DNA from: Amycolatopsis vastitatis
Lineage (GTDB): Bacteria; Actinomycetota; Actinomycetes; Mycobacteriales; Pseudonocardiaceae
Reading direction: 5' to 3'
Assembly (NCBI RefSeq): GCF_002234595.1
Contig: NZ_NMUL01000051.1
Coordinates: forward strand, 1-64,000
Length of the DNA stretch: 64,000 nt
The notes beneath the pieces are model-generated. The model worked only from the letters and a program-made list of their open reading frames with translations, was not told the DNA's origin and searched no databases. Made by a program: the position numbers and the translations under genes. Every line of letters begins with the position of its first letter. Positions within the stretch are counted from its first letter, which is position 1. Shown piece by piece: positions 15,530 through 24,839 of this stretch.

Positions 15530-18307
15530 CTACTTCGACGCCCGGAAGCTGTACCGACCGGAACCGACGGTCACGACAGTCGCCTTCCTCCCTGGGTCGT
15601 AGGTGACGCCGAGAACTCCACCGGCCGAGCGGAGCGGCTTGCCGCACTCGGTGACGGACCGGGCATCGCGCGAGGAGATCACCACTTCGGCGGTCGTGTT
15701 GACGGGCACGGTGACGTTCATCGTCAAGCCGTCACCGGTGAGGGCCCACGCGTCCGACAGCCGCCCGTAGACGGTGTCGACGACTCCTTCGGCGTGGGTG
15801 AGCCCGCCGCCGATGCGCGGCTCGATCACGCTCTTGCGGTAGCCGGCCTCCTTGATCCGGATTCCGCCGATGTACTGGTGCATCCAGTCCGCGACCGCGC
15901 CGTAGGCGTAGTGGTTGAACGAGTTCATGTCCACCGGCCCGAAAGTGCCGTCGGGCTGGATCGAGTTCCAGCGTTCCCAGACCGTGGTGGCGCCTTTGCC
16001 GATCTCGTAGCCCCACGACGGATAATCCTTTTTGGACAGCAACGTGTAGGCGAGGTCGTCGCGGCCGATGTTCGTCAGCGCCGGCATCAGCCACGGCGTC
16101 CCGATGAACCCGGTCTTGAGGTGGTTGTCGCCCTGCGCGAGCTTCGCCACATACTTCTCCCCCGCCTTCGCCTTCAACGCCGGATCGGCGACGAGGTCCA
16201 TGCCGAGGGCGAGTGCGTACCCGGTCTGGGAGTTGCCCCGCACCGTCCCGTCCGCCGCCAGATAGGCGCTGGTGAACGCGGCGCGGACGTCCTCGTAGAG
16301 CTTCGTGTACTCGGCCGCCTCGGCGGTCCGGCCGACGGCCTGCGCCATTTCCGCCATCATCCGGACGTCCTGCGCCCAGATCGCGGTCCCGAGGACACCC
16401 TGGTCCGACGGGTCGTCGAGGTTGAGCCAATCGTTGGTGAAGAAGGTCAGCCGCCCGGTCTCCAGGTTGTCCGGGCCGGCACTGGCCCGGGCGTAGGCGA
16501 AGAACCGGCTCATCGCCTCGTAGTTGTCGCGCAGCACCTGGGCGTCCCCGTAGGCGTGCCACAAGGCATACGGCACAGTGATGAGCGCGTCTTCCCAGCC
16601 GACACCGCTTTCGTCGAACGCGCCGTTGGTGGACGGGACGACGGCCGGGATGGACCCGCTGCTCTTCTGCTCGTCCCGCACGTCGGTCAGCCACTTGCCC
16701 AGGAACGCCCGCATGTCGCTGAGGTAGGTGGCGGTCGGCGCGAAGATGTTGATGTCGCCGGTCCAGCCCAGCCGCTCGTCGCGCGCCGGGGTGTCGGTCG
16801 GGATCGAGAGGAAGTTGCCCCGCGCACCCCACGCGACGTTGCTCAGCAGCTGGTTCAGCATGCCGTCGGACGTGCCCAGCGTGCCGGTGCGGCGCAGATC
16901 CGAGCCCCACACGACGCCCTTGACGTCGGCGGCGGGCGGCGGCGTGGCGAGCCCGGTGATCTCGATGTACCGGAAGCCGTGCTGGGTGAACGTCGGCCGG
17001 TAGGTGAGCGTGCCGTCCTTCGCGAACCGGTAGTAGTCGGTGGCGGTCGCGGCCCGCAAATTCGCCACGTACATCGTGCCGTCCGGGTTGAGCACCTCCG
17101 CGTGCCGGAGCCGGACCGTCTCGCCGGCCTTGCCGGTGATCTTCACCCGTGCCACGCCGACCATGTTCTGGCCGAGATCGTAGACGGTCACGCCCGGCGC
17201 CGGGCTGGTGACCTTCTTCGTCGCGAGCACCTGGGTCTCCCGCACCGGCTCATCCGGCTGCGGCGACAGCTTGGCCGTGTCCGACGGACGCACCGCGGCC
17301 GGCGCCCACGCGGAATCGTCGAACCCGCCGTCGGTCCAGCCCGGCTGCTCGGACCGGGCGTCGTAGGTCTCGCCGAGCTGGTTGTCGGTCGCCGCGAACG
17401 GCCCGGCATGCCACTTCCAGTCCGGCGCGGTGTCGACCCACTGCACGCCGCCGTCGGCGTAGGTGATCTTCAGCCGCGCGACGAGCGCCAGATCGGTGCC
17501 GTACTGGCCCTTGCCGGCGAGCCCGATCTTCCCGGCCCACCAGCCGTCGCCCAGTGCCGCGCCGAACCCGTTCGCACCTGCCCGGACGAGGCCGGTGACG
17601 TCGTAGGTCTGGGACTGGATGCGCTTGGCGTACTCGGTGTAGCCCGGCGCGAGGAACTGGTCGCCGACCTTGCGGCCGTTGAGCGTGAGCTGGTAGATGC
17701 CGTGCGCCGACGCGTAGACCCGGGCCTGCGCCACCCGCTTCCCGGGCGTGGTCGAAAACGACGTTCGCAGCAGCGGTTCGTAGGAATCACGGCCGACGTA
17801 CAGGGCGTCGGTGCTGCCGCTCACGGTCAGTTCCCGGTTGTCGATGCTGCCGCCGGTGAGCGGGTTGGGTACGGCGAATTCGGGGTCCGCCAACACCGTG
17901 CCGTCCGGCCTCGTCACAGTGAACTTTCCGACCGTGACCGATTCCGTCCCGTAGGTGCGCAGACCGGCCCGGCCGCTGGAGAAGTCCGAGACGGTCCGCG
18001 TGTCGACGACGACACCGTCCAATGTGGTCCGGATGTCGGTACCGTCGACGGTGTAGGCCACGGTGTGCGTTCCGGCCAGCAAACCGGCGCGCGTGAACCC
18101 GAACGGCCGCAGATCCACTTCGGCCAGCACTGCGTAGTCGCCGTTGACACGGCGATGCGGACGCAGATACGGGACCGAAGAAGCGGAGTCGCCGACGTTG
18201 AGCTGCCACATATAGGCGTTGTTGGCGTCCCGGGCGCGCAGGAACGTCCCGAACGCCAGGTTGTTCAGCCGGAAGTTCAAGGTCTTCGTCACCCCGGTGC
18301 TCGACAA
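15530..18307 (-). CDS. Alpha-L-rhamnosidase GH78, 5'-truncated
   Basis: The open frame (925 residues) is the bulk of a GH78 alpha-L-rhamnosidase, which releases terminal alpha-L-rhamnose. It starts inside an N-terminal sugar-binding-like domain (FGTFLRARDANNAYMWQLN). The rhamnosidase N domain (ARVYASAHGIYQLTLNGRKV) and concanavalin-like domain (YDLGQNMVGVARVKI) follow. The (alpha/alpha)6 catalytic domain has general acid Glu in RDERLGWTGDINIFAPT and base Glu in GATTVWERWNS, then the C-terminal beta domain. Homologues of this architecture have a signal peptide and more N-terminal sequence, missing here because the gene meets a plus-strand ABC permease head to head at about 18,290-18,300. The catalytic core is intact, but secretion and expression are doubtful. 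Confidence 0.9.
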   Translation of the reverse strand: MSSTGVTKTLNFRLNNLAFGTFLRARDANNAYMWQLNVGDSASSVPYLRPHRRVNGDYAVLAEVDLRPFGFTRAGLLAGTHTVAYTVDGTDIRTTLDGVVVDTRTVSDFSSGRAGLRTYGTESVTVGKFTVTRPDGTVLADPEFAVPNPLTGGSIDNRELTVSGSTDALYVGRDSYEPLLRTSFSTTPGKRVAQARVYASAHGIYQLTLNGRKVGDQFLAPGYTEYAKRIQSQTYDVTGLVRAGANGFGAALGDGWWAGKIGLAGKGQYGTDLALVARLKITYADGGVQWVDTAPDWKWHAGPFAATDNQLGETYDARSEQPGWTDGGFDDSAWAPAAVRPSDTAKLSPQPDEPVRETQVLATKKVTSPAPGVTVYDLGQNMVGVARVKITGKAGETVRLRHAEVLNPDGTMYVANLRAATATDYYRFAKDGTLTYRPTFTQHGFRYIEITGLATPPPAADVKGVVWGSDLRRTGTLGTSDGMLNQLLSNVAWGARGNFLSIPTDTPARDERLGWTGDINIFAPTATYLSDMRAFLGKWLTDVRDEQKSSGSIPAVVPSTNGAFDESGVGWEDALITVPYALWHAYGDAQVLRDNYEAMSRFFAYARASAGPDNLETGRLTFFTNDWLNLDDPSDQGVLGTAIWAQDVRMMAEMAQAVGRTAEAAEYTKLYEDVRAAFTSAYLAADGTVRGNSQTGYALALGMDLVADPALKAKAGEKYVAKLAQGDNHLKTGFIGTPWLMPALTNIGRDDLAYTLLSKKDYPSWGYEIGKGATTVWERWNSIQPDGTFGPVDMNSFNHYAYGAVADWMHQYIGGIRIKEAGYRKSVIEPRIGGGLTHAEGVVDTVYGRLSDAWALTGDGLTMNVTVPVNTTAEVVISSRDARSVTECGKPLRSAGGVLGVTYDPGRKATVVTVGSGRYSFRASK

Positions 18308-18974
18308 CTACAAGAGCCTCTTCGGCGGCGCCAACAACCTCGGGTCGTACCTGGCGCATTCCGTGGTCGCCGCCGGATTGTCGGCCGCGGTGGCCACCGC
18401 GCTCGGCACGCTGGTCGGCTACGGTCTCGCGACCACCAAACTGGCCGGCAAGAAGGCACTGGCGTTCTGGTTCATCTCCACCCGGATGGCACCGATCGCC
18501 GCGGTCGTCCTGCCCCTGTTCCTGATGTTCCGCCTGGCCGGGTTGATCGACTCCATCACCGGTCTGGTGCTCGCCTATCTCAGTTTCAACCTGCCCTTCG
18601 CCATCTGGATCATGAACGCCTTTTTCGAGGCCCTTCCCCCGTCGCTCGGTGAGTCCGCGGAAGTCGCCGGGTGCACGCGCTGGCAGGCGTTCTGGCACGT
18701 GGCGTTGCCGCTGACGAAAGCCGGCGTCGTCACCACGGCGGTCCTGTGCCTGGTGTTCTCCTGGAACGACTATGCCTTCGCCATGGTGATCTCCGGGCCA
18801 GACTCGCAGACGTTGCCGATCGCGGCGTCCCAGCTGGTCACCCAGGCCGGTGTCGATTGGGGGCAGCTGACGGCCATCGGGACCATCGTCGTCGTGCCGA
18901 TGATCGCCGCCGGGATCGCCGTCCGCCGCTGGCTCGTCTCCGGGCTCACGCTCGGCGCCGTGACCGGCGAATGA
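18297..18974 (+). pseudogene. Sugar/polyol ABC transporter permease, 5'-truncated
   Basis: About 225 residues of a MalG/SmoG-type binding-protein-dependent permease. Several transmembrane helices are visible (LAHSVVAAGLSAAVATALG, IAAVVLPLFLMFRLAGL). The EAA loop that contacts the ATPase is intact (ESAEVAGCTRWQAFWHVALP), and the C-terminal helix TIVVVPMIAAGIAVRRWL is present. The first 50-60 residues with TM1 and any start codon are missing, because the gene begins at the junction with the opposite-strand rhamnosidase. It is followed 22 bases on by a polyol dehydrogenase, so it once belonged to a sorbitol/mannitol-type uptake operon. Confidence 0.85.
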
Positions 18975-18996
18975 CTGTCAACTCTCTGGAGTGAGC

Positions 18997-20001
18997 ATGA
19001 ACAACCTCAGCGCCGTCCTTCGCGCGCCCGGTGACGTCAGGATCGAGAGCTGTCCCGTTCCGGCGCCGGCGCCCGGCGAAGTCCTGGTGCACGTGCGGGC
19101 GGTCGGTATCTGCGGGTCCGATGTGCACTACTACGAGCACGGACGGATCGGCGAGTACGTTCTCGACGGCCCGATGGTCATCGGACACGAAGCGGCCGGC
19201 ACGATCGTCGAAGCAGGGTCCGAAGTGGACTCTGAACGGGTCGGAGAGACCGTCGCCCTGGAACCGGGTATCCCCTGCCGGAATTGCCGGCAGTGCTTGA
19301 CCGGCCGGTACAACCTCTGCCCCGACGTCGTGTTCTTCGCGACACCACCGGTCGACGGGGCGACCAGCACCTACGTCACGATCGATGCCTGCTTCGCGCA
19401 TCGAGCCCCCGCCGGTCTGAGCTTCGAGCAGGCCGCGATGGCCGAGCCCGTGTCGGTGGGCGTCTGGGCGGTACGCACCGCACGGATCTCATCAGGGGAC
19501 AGGGTGCTCGTCACCGGCGCCGGACCCATCGGCCTGTACGCCGCGCAAGTGGCTCGCGCGTCCGGCGCCGATCGCGTGCTGGTCACCGACTACAACGAAT
19601 TCCGGCTGCGGATCGCCCGGTCACTCGGACTCGACGTCACCACCGCCGACCAGGTCGACGAGCCGGACTTCGATGCCCTGCTGGAGTGCTCCGGTGCGCC
19701 GGCGGCGCTGACCGAGGGACTCAAGCACCTCGCGCCGGCCGCCCGGGCAGTCCTCGTCGGGATGGGGTCGGACGAGGTCCCGGTCGACGTCGGCCTCCTG
19801 CAGCGCAAGGAGCTTTCCATCACCGGCACCTTCCGGTACGCGAACACCTACCCCGCCGCCCTGCGGCTCATCGCCAACGGCGCCGTCAACGTCTCGGCAG
19901 CCATCACCCACCGGTTCGACATCCAGCAGACCGAGGACGCGCTGACCCTGAGCCGCCGGGACCGCGAATCGCTCAAGGCCGTGGTGGTCCCCCCGGGATG
20001 A
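18997..20001 (+). CDS. Zinc-dependent polyol (L-iditol/sorbitol/xylitol-type) dehydrogenase
   Basis: From ATG 18997 (GGAG 6 bases upstream) this is a 334-residue medium-chain dehydrogenase. Zinc and substrate motifs match the sorbitol dehydrogenase branch: VGICGSDVHYYEHGRIG (catalytic Cys), IGHEAAGTIVEAG, structural cysteines in PCRNCRQCLTGRYNLCPDV and the NAD motif VLVTGAGPIGLYAAQVARA. It likely oxidises a polyol such as sorbitol or xylitol to the ketose with NAD. It lies directly behind a truncated polyol-type ABC permease, supporting a polyol catabolic role, though its promoter and upstream operon partners are lost. Exact substrate cannot be read from sequence. Confidence 0.88.
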   Translation: MNNLSAVLRAPGDVRIESCPVPAPAPGEVLVHVRAVGICGSDVHYYEHGRIGEYVLDGPMVIGHEAAGTIVEAGSEVDSERVGETVALEPGIPCRNCRQCLTGRYNLCPDVVFFATPPVDGATSTYVTIDACFAHRAPAGLSFEQAAMAEPVSVGVWAVRTARISSGDRVLVTGAGPIGLYAAQVARASGADRVLVTDYNEFRLRIARSLGLDVTTADQVDEPDFDALLECSGAPAALTEGLKHLAPAARAVLVGMGSDEVPVDVGLLQRKELSITGTFRYANTYPAALRLIANGAVNVSAAITHRFDIQQTEDALTLSRRDRESLKAVVVPPG

Positions 20002-20018
20002 TCAGCCCAAGAGGCCTG

Positions 20019-20787
20019 CTACCGAGCGACGTAACCGCCGTCGACGGGCAGGGCCACCCCGATGACGAACCCGGCTCCGGGGCTGCACAGCCACAGCACG
20101 GCTTGGGCGATCTCCTCGGCGGTGCCGAGCCGGTTGATGGGCTGGTTGGCCTCGGCTTCGGCGCGGTCGAGCTCACCCTTGGCGATCATGTCACCGACCA
20201 TCGGGGTGTCGATGGTGCCGGGGCAGATCGCGTTGATGCGGATACCGCGTGGGGCGTACTCGAGGGCGGCGCTGGTGGTCAGGCCGATCACCCCGTGCTT
20301 GGAGGCGTGGTAGGACGCCCGCCCCGGGACGCCGACGAGACCGCCGAGCGAGGAGCAGTTGACGACCGCTCCGTTGCCTTGTGCTCGCATGTGCCGCAGT
20401 TCGTGCTTCATGCAGGCCCACACCCCCGCGCAGGTTGATCGCGGTGACGCGGTCGAACCGCTCGGCGGGTTCGTCGGCGGCGTCGCTGGGCGGGATCTGG
20501 ATTCCCGCGTTGTTGTACGCCAGGTCGAGGCGGCCGAAGGTGTCGACGGTGCGGTCCACGGCGGCGGCGACCTGCGCTTCGTCGGCGACGTCACAGGTCA
20601 AGGCGAGAACCCGGTGTCCCGCGTCGGTAAGGTCCTTCGCCGCCGCGGCGAGCGCGGCTTCGTCGACGTCGGTGAGGGCGACGGCCGCGCCGGACTCGGC
20701 GAACGCGCGGGCCGTGACCAGCCCCATCCCGGCCCCTGCGCCGGTGACGAAGGCGACCTGGCCGCTGAAGTCGTACGTGGGGTTCAT
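20019..20787 (-). pseudogene. Short-chain dehydrogenase/reductase with one-base frameshift
   Basis: A classical SDR of about 255 residues. The N-terminal frame from ATG 20787 has the Rossmann TGAGAGMG motif and YNNAG. The C-terminal frame has the catalytic region with NCSSLGG and YHASK (Tyr and Lys), then PGTIDTPM and the end PVDGGYVAR. The two are joined by one extra C in the CCCCC run at 20423-20427 (plus strand). Removing it restores INLRG-VWACMKHEL. It may be a real mutation or a sequencing error in a homopolymer. It is the second gene of a minus-strand unit with the cyclophilin-like lipoprotein, next to an XRE regulator that often controls such SDRs. Confidence 0.8.
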
Positions 20788-20801
20788 CTCGTCTTCTCCG
20801 T

Positions 20802-21274
20802 TCAGCGTTCGATGGTGACCCGGCCGGCCGTGGCGAGCACCTCGGCGCCGCCGTCGGCCAGGCGGCCGAGGATGACCACGCCGTCCGCGCGGGGAGCGTT
20901 GCGGTAGTAATGGCCAGATTGCCCCAGGGGGCGTAGAAAGCGAGGTCGCCGGCTTTCGGCTCGGCGCTCCGCGGAGCGCCGGCGGTGGAAAGGGGCCGGG
21001 GTAAGTCGGAGATCCGCTCAGTCTGGTGGAAGTCGCTCAGGTTCAGCGTGAGCGGGAGCAGGGCGGCGAAGTCGCGGGCGGCCGCGCTGTCGTTCAGCGT
21101 CGCGTTGACGGCGCGACCGTCGGCGGTGAGGCGGATGTTCACGGTGGTGCTCCTCCCGGTCGTGGGTGCGAGGGTCGTCGAGGGTGCCTGAGGTGCCGGC
21201 GACGGCGCTGTTCCGGCGCTGCAGGCAACCGCGGCCAGCAGGACGGTCGCCGGGACCGCGCGGCTGAGGATCAC
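20802..21274 (-). pseudogene. Cyclophilin-like-fold lipoprotein with one-base frameshift
   Basis: From GTG 21274 (GGGAGG upstream) the protein begins with a lipoprotein-like signal (VILSRAVPATVLLAAVACSA), then a Ser/Thr/Pro linker. A cyclophilin-like domain (PF18050) follows, with INIRLTADGR-type strand, ARDFAALLPLTLNLSDFHQT and KAGDLAFYAPWGNLAI. At 20909-20910 one base appears missing (ATTAC where ATTTAC is expected). The other frame then supplies YYRNAPRADGVVILGRLADG and ends VTIER. These proteins often lie beside SDR or aldo-keto reductase genes under XRE control, as here. It ends 15 bases before the SDR start. Biochemical role unknown. Confidence 0.75.
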
Positions 21275-21375
21275 AAGACCTCCCGGTCGGTTCACGTCGA
21301 GGGCCGGCCTCACGAATCAGCCGGGCTTGTCGCTTCCCAGGGAACCAGGGGCTCGCGTGTATCGGGAGGTTCTCC

Positions 21376-21404
21376 CGAAAGGTGTACTGGAAGAGCACCC
21401 TTCC
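21376..21404 (-). promoter_or_regulatory. Conserved promoter-region motif, copy 1
   Basis: On the minus strand, CCAGTACACCTTTCG (21376-21390) lies between the cyclophilin-like/SDR unit and the divergent XRE gene, pointing to the former. Related copies occur at 22363 and 24840. An adjacent small dyad CGGGAGGTTCTCCCG lies at 21363-21377. Confidence 0.55.
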
Positions 21405-21432
21405 CCCAGCTGGGCGGACCTATGGTGATGAG

Positions 21433-22341
21433 GTGGACAATCGTCAGGAAGTCCGCGAGTTCCTCGTCTCGCGGCGCGCCAAGATCACCCCGGAGCAGGC
21501 CGGGCTCCCCGCCGGGAGCAAACGCCGGGTGCCGGGACTGCGCCGCAGCGAGGTCGCCATGCTGGCCGATGTCAGCGTCGAGTACTACGCGAAGCTCGAA
21601 CGCGGGAATCTCGCGGGTGTCTCGCCGTCCGTGCTGGACGCGGTGGCCAAGGCTTTGCAGCTCGACGACGCCGAGCGGGCCCACTTGCTCGCCCTCACCC
21701 GCGCCGCCGACGGCACCAGCGCGATCCTGCGGCGCCGGCCGAAGGGCAAGCAGTGGACCCCGCGCCGCAGCTTGCAATGGGTCCTCGACGCGGTCACCGA
21801 AGGACCGGCGTTCGTCCGGAACGGACGGATGGACCTGCTGGCGGCGAACCGTCTGGCGCGGGCGTTCTACTCCGAGGTGTATGCGAGCCCGCAGCAGCCG
21901 CCGAACATCGCCCGGTTCCAGTTCCTCGACCCGGCGTCGCACCGGTTCTACCCGGACTGGGGCTTCTTCGCCGACGTCTGCGTCGAAATCCTGCACGTCG
22001 AAGCCGGCCGCAATCCGCACGACAAGGGTCTGCACGACCTGGTCGGGGAACTGTCGACCCGAAGCGAGGAGTTCCGCACGCGGTGGGGCGCGCACAACGT
22101 CCGCCACCACGGCAGCGGGTCGAAGACCTTCCACCACCCCGTCGTCGGGACGCTCACCCTCGCCTACGAAGGCCTTGAACTGGCCGCCGAACCCGGGCTC
22201 ACCCTCACGATCTACGCCGCGGAGCCCGGCTCGCCGTCGGACGAGGCATTGCGGTTGCTCTCGTCCTGGGCAGCGACACAAGAATCCGAGCACTCTGCTG
22301 TGGACAGTGGTCGGTCCGCGCACCCCGGTTCGTCGGCGTAA
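21433..22341 (+). CDS. XRE-family regulator with MmyB-like ligand domain
   Basis: From GTG 21433 (302 residues). The N-terminal helix-turn-helix includes VPGLRRSEVAMLADVSVEYY and KLERGNLAGVSPSVLDAVAK. The C-terminal MmyB-like PAS domain includes RNGRMDLLAANRLARAFYSE, FQFLDPASHRFYPDWG and the closing FHHPVVGTLTLAYEGLEL. Such regulators typically lie beside and control SDRs or other reductases; the divergent unit here encodes an SDR. A motif repeated before this intergenic region's minus-strand unit, before the next ADH gene and before paoA may be its operator. A start farther upstream at 21382 is possible but would cover the motif. Ligand unknown. Confidence 0.88.
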   Translation: MDNRQEVREFLVSRRAKITPEQAGLPAGSKRRVPGLRRSEVAMLADVSVEYYAKLERGNLAGVSPSVLDAVAKALQLDDAERAHLLALTRAADGTSAILRRRPKGKQWTPRRSLQWVLDAVTEGPAFVRNGRMDLLAANRLARAFYSEVYASPQQPPNIARFQFLDPASHRFYPDWGFFADVCVEILHVEAGRNPHDKGLHDLVGELSTRSEEFRTRWGAHNVRHHGSGSKTFHHPVVGTLTLAYEGLELAAEPGLTLTIYAAEPGSPSDEALRLLSSWAATQESEHSAVDSGRSAHPGSSA

Positions 22342-22362
22342 CCCACACGGTGGGGTGCACTA

Positions 22363-22389
22363 CCGGTACACCCTTCGTCAGTGACTCGC
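22363..22389 (+). promoter_or_regulatory. Conserved promoter-region motif, copy 2
   Basis: CCGGTACACCCTTCG at 22363-22377 followed by TCAGTGACTC lies about 80-100 bases before the first zinc alcohol dehydrogenase. It matches copy 3 (before paoA) at about 20 of 25 positions and copy 1 more weakly. It is probably an operator or promoter element shared by the three units. Confidence 0.6.
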
Positions 22390-22465
22390 TCGCGGCGCGA
22401 AAGAGCGGTTGCCTGGACTCAGGGGCCGCCCGGTCCCGCACCGTCCACTGTGCGAGGAGTCCACC

Positions 22466-23482
22466 ATGCGCGGAGCCGTCATCCACGCTCCCGGCGACGT
22501 CCGGTTCGAACAGCTCGACGACCCGAAGATCCAGCAGCCGACCGACGCGATCATCCGCACCGTCCTCACCTGCGTGTGCGGCTCGGACCTGTGGCCCTAC
22601 CGCGGCCTGGAACCGATCGGCGGCCCGCACCCCATGGGACACGAATACGTCGGCATCGTCGAAGACGTCGGCAGCGAGGTGACCGCGGTCAAGCCCGGCC
22701 AGTTCGTGGTCGGTTCCTTCGCCACCTCCGACAACACGTGCGCGAACTGCCGCCACGGCTGGCAGTCCTCGTGCCTGCACCGCGAGTTCATGAGCACCTG
22801 CCAGGCCGACTACGTCCGCATCCCCCACGCCCAGGGCACCCTCGTCGCCACCGCCGAGCACCCGGACGAGGAGTTCCTGCCCAGCCTGCTCGCCGTATCC
22901 GACGTCATGGGCACCGGCTGGTACGCCGCCCTCGCCGCCGAGGTCAAACCCGGTGCCACCGCCGTCGTGGTCGGCGACGGCGCGGTCGGGCTGTGCGGCG
23001 TCATCGCGGCCAGGGAACTCGGCGCCGAGCGCATCATCGCCATGAGCCGCCACGAATCCCGCCAGAAGCTGGCCACGGAATTCGGCGCCACCGACATCGT
23101 CACCGAACGCGGCGACGACGGCGTCGCCCGCATCAAGGACCTCACCGACGGCATCGGCGCCGACTCGGTCCTGGAATGCGTCGGCACCGCCGAGTCCATG
23201 CAGCAAGCCCTGCACGCCACCCGGCCCGGCGGCAACGTCGGGTTCGTCGGTGTTCCGCACGACGTGCAGATCGCCGGCGAGGAGCTGTTCTTCTCCCACG
23301 CCGGGCTGCGCGGCGGCCCGGCGCCCGTGCGCCGCTTCCTGCCCGATCTGATCGACCGGGTCCTCGCCGGCCGCATCGACCCCGGCAAGGTCTTCGACCT
23401 CACCCTGTCCTTGGAGCAGGTCGCCGAGGGCTACCGGGCCATGGACGAGCGCCGCGCCATCAAGACCCTGCTCACCCCCTGA
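22466..23482 (+). CDS. Zinc-dependent alcohol dehydrogenase, paralogue 1
   Basis: From ATG 22466 (GAGGAG upstream) a 338-residue medium-chain zinc alcohol dehydrogenase of the YjgB/formaldehyde-threonine-like group. Motifs: VCGSDLWPYRG (catalytic Cys), MGHEYVGIVEDVG, a cysteine cluster NTCANCRHGWQSSCLH and the cofactor fold AVVVGDGAVGLCGVIAAREL. It is closely related along its whole length to the ADH at 30568, with the same MRGAVIHAPGDVRFE start and MDERRAIKTLL end. It leads a unit with the downstream MFS gene. With PaoABC nearby it could interconvert alcohols and aldehydes; that is inference. Confidence 0.9.
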   Translation: MRGAVIHAPGDVRFEQLDDPKIQQPTDAIIRTVLTCVCGSDLWPYRGLEPIGGPHPMGHEYVGIVEDVGSEVTAVKPGQFVVGSFATSDNTCANCRHGWQSSCLHREFMSTCQADYVRIPHAQGTLVATAEHPDEEFLPSLLAVSDVMGTGWYAALAAEVKPGATAVVVGDGAVGLCGVIAARELGAERIIAMSRHESRQKLATEFGATDIVTERGDDGVARIKDLTDGIGADSVLECVGTAESMQQALHATRPGGNVGFVGVPHDVQIAGEELFFSHAGLRGGPAPVRRFLPDLIDRVLAGRIDPGKVFDLTLSLEQVAEGYRAMDERRAIKTLLTP

Positions 23483-23570
23483 CCGCAGACGGGGGACCTC
23501 CGGTCAGGGCCGCAGCGACAGCGGTGCGGCCCGGACCGGCGACCTCCAGCACCTGAAGGAGAGATCCACC

Positions 23571-24788
23571 ATGCACACCGGGACCATTCCCGGCAGACTG
23601 CCCGCCGTCGTCTGGGTACTCGCCGCCGGCACGTTCCTGATGGGAACCACCGAGTTCGTCATCGCCGGCCTGCTGCCGGAACTGGCCGACGATCTCGGCG
23701 TCAGCGTTTCCCAGGCCGGCCTGCTGATCACAGCCTTCGCCCTCGGCATGATCATCGGCTCACCCACCATGGCCCTGGCCACCCTGCGGCTGCCCCAGCG
23801 CCGGACCCTGGTCCTGGCACTCGCCGTGTTCAGCCTCGGGCACGTCGTCGCGGCACTCAGCGGCTCTTTCGGCATCGTTCTCGCCGCCCGCGTCGTCACC
23901 GCCCTGGCGACCGGGGCGTTCTGGTCCGTCGGCTTCGTCGTCGCCACTGCCGCGGCCGGCCCGCGGAACTCGACGCGCGCCATCGGCGTCATGATGGGCG
24001 GTCTGACCCTGGCCAACGTGATCGGCGTGCCGATCGGGTCTCTAGCCGGTCAGTTCACCGGGTGGCGCGGCCCGTTCTGGGCGCTGGCGGCGCTCTCCGC
24101 GCTCGCCGCCGCGGTCATCGGCCGGTTCATCCCCACCCGCGAACAACGGGTCGAAGTGTCCGTGCGAGCCGAGATCAGGGCCCTGCGCCAGGGCAGGCTG
24201 TGGCTGGCCCTCGCCGCCGCGATGCTGATCATGGGCGGAGTGCTGGCTGCCTACAGCTACCTCACCCCGCTGCTGACCGACCGCGCCGGCATCCCCGCCG
24301 GCGCCGTCCCGCTCGCCCTCATCGCCTTCGGCGCCGGAGCCCTCGGCGGCACGAACGCCGGCGGCCGCCTCGGCGACCGCCGCCCCATGGCGACCACCAT
24401 CACCGCGGCCGCGGCCACCGCCGTGGTCCTGTTCCTGATGATCCCGCTGTCCACCAGTCCCGTCGCGGCCATCGTCCTCGTGTTCCTGATGGCCCTGAAC
24501 GGATTCACGGTCAACCCCGTCGTCACGGCGCTCGCTGTCCGCTACGCCGGTGACGCGCCCACCCTGACCTCGGCGCTGAGCACGTCGGCCTTCAACGCCG
24601 GCATCGCCGCCGGAACCGCCGTCGCGGGCACGGCTTTGGAGTCGCTCGGGGTGACCGGACCATCCCTGGTCGGGGCGGTCACCGCCGCCCTCACCTTGCT
24701 GCCCCTCACCGCACTGGCCGTCCGCTCCCGCCGCACGAAACCAACGGGCCTCGACCACGAGAAGGAGGAGGTCGCCGTACCATGTTGA
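23571..24788 (+). CDS. MFS transporter, DHA1 (drug/arabinose-efflux-like) family
   Basis: A 405-residue, 12-helix major facilitator protein from ATG 23571 with AGGAGAG upstream. Seen: the TM1 motif LAAGTFLMGTTEFVIAGLLP typical of the AraJ/Cmx-like DHA1 group, the motif A-like region (GMIIGSPTMALATLRLPQRR), and paired helices continuing to PLTALAVRSRRTKP. Such proteins usually export small molecules, including drugs or sugar-like compounds, across the plasma membrane. It follows the first ADH by 88 bases and may be co-transcribed. Substrate unknown. Confidence 0.88.
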   Translation: MHTGTIPGRLPAVVWVLAAGTFLMGTTEFVIAGLLPELADDLGVSVSQAGLLITAFALGMIIGSPTMALATLRLPQRRTLVLALAVFSLGHVVAALSGSFGIVLAARVVTALATGAFWSVGFVVATAAAGPRNSTRAIGVMMGGLTLANVIGVPIGSLAGQFTGWRGPFWALAALSALAAAVIGRFIPTREQRVEVSVRAEIRALRQGRLWLALAAAMLIMGGVLAAYSYLTPLLTDRAGIPAGAVPLALIAFGAGALGGTNAGGRLGDRRPMATTITAAAATAVVLFLMIPLSTSPVAAIVLVFLMALNGFTVNPVVTALAVRYAGDAPTLTSALSTSAFNAGIAAGTAVAGTALESLGVTGPSLVGAVTAALTLLPLTALAVRSRRTKPTGLDHEKEEVAVPC

Positions 24789-24839
24789 CCGAGCCAACCG
24801 ACCAAAGTACCGACAATTCGCCCGCTTTACGAGGTACTG

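Noticed and set aside
15398..18652. A 1084-codon plus-strand open frame opposite the GH78 gene
   Set aside because: It is the antisense shadow of a high-GC gene; the minus strand carries complete GH78 motifs and catalytic residues, while the plus frame is Arg/Gly/Val-rich with no domain.
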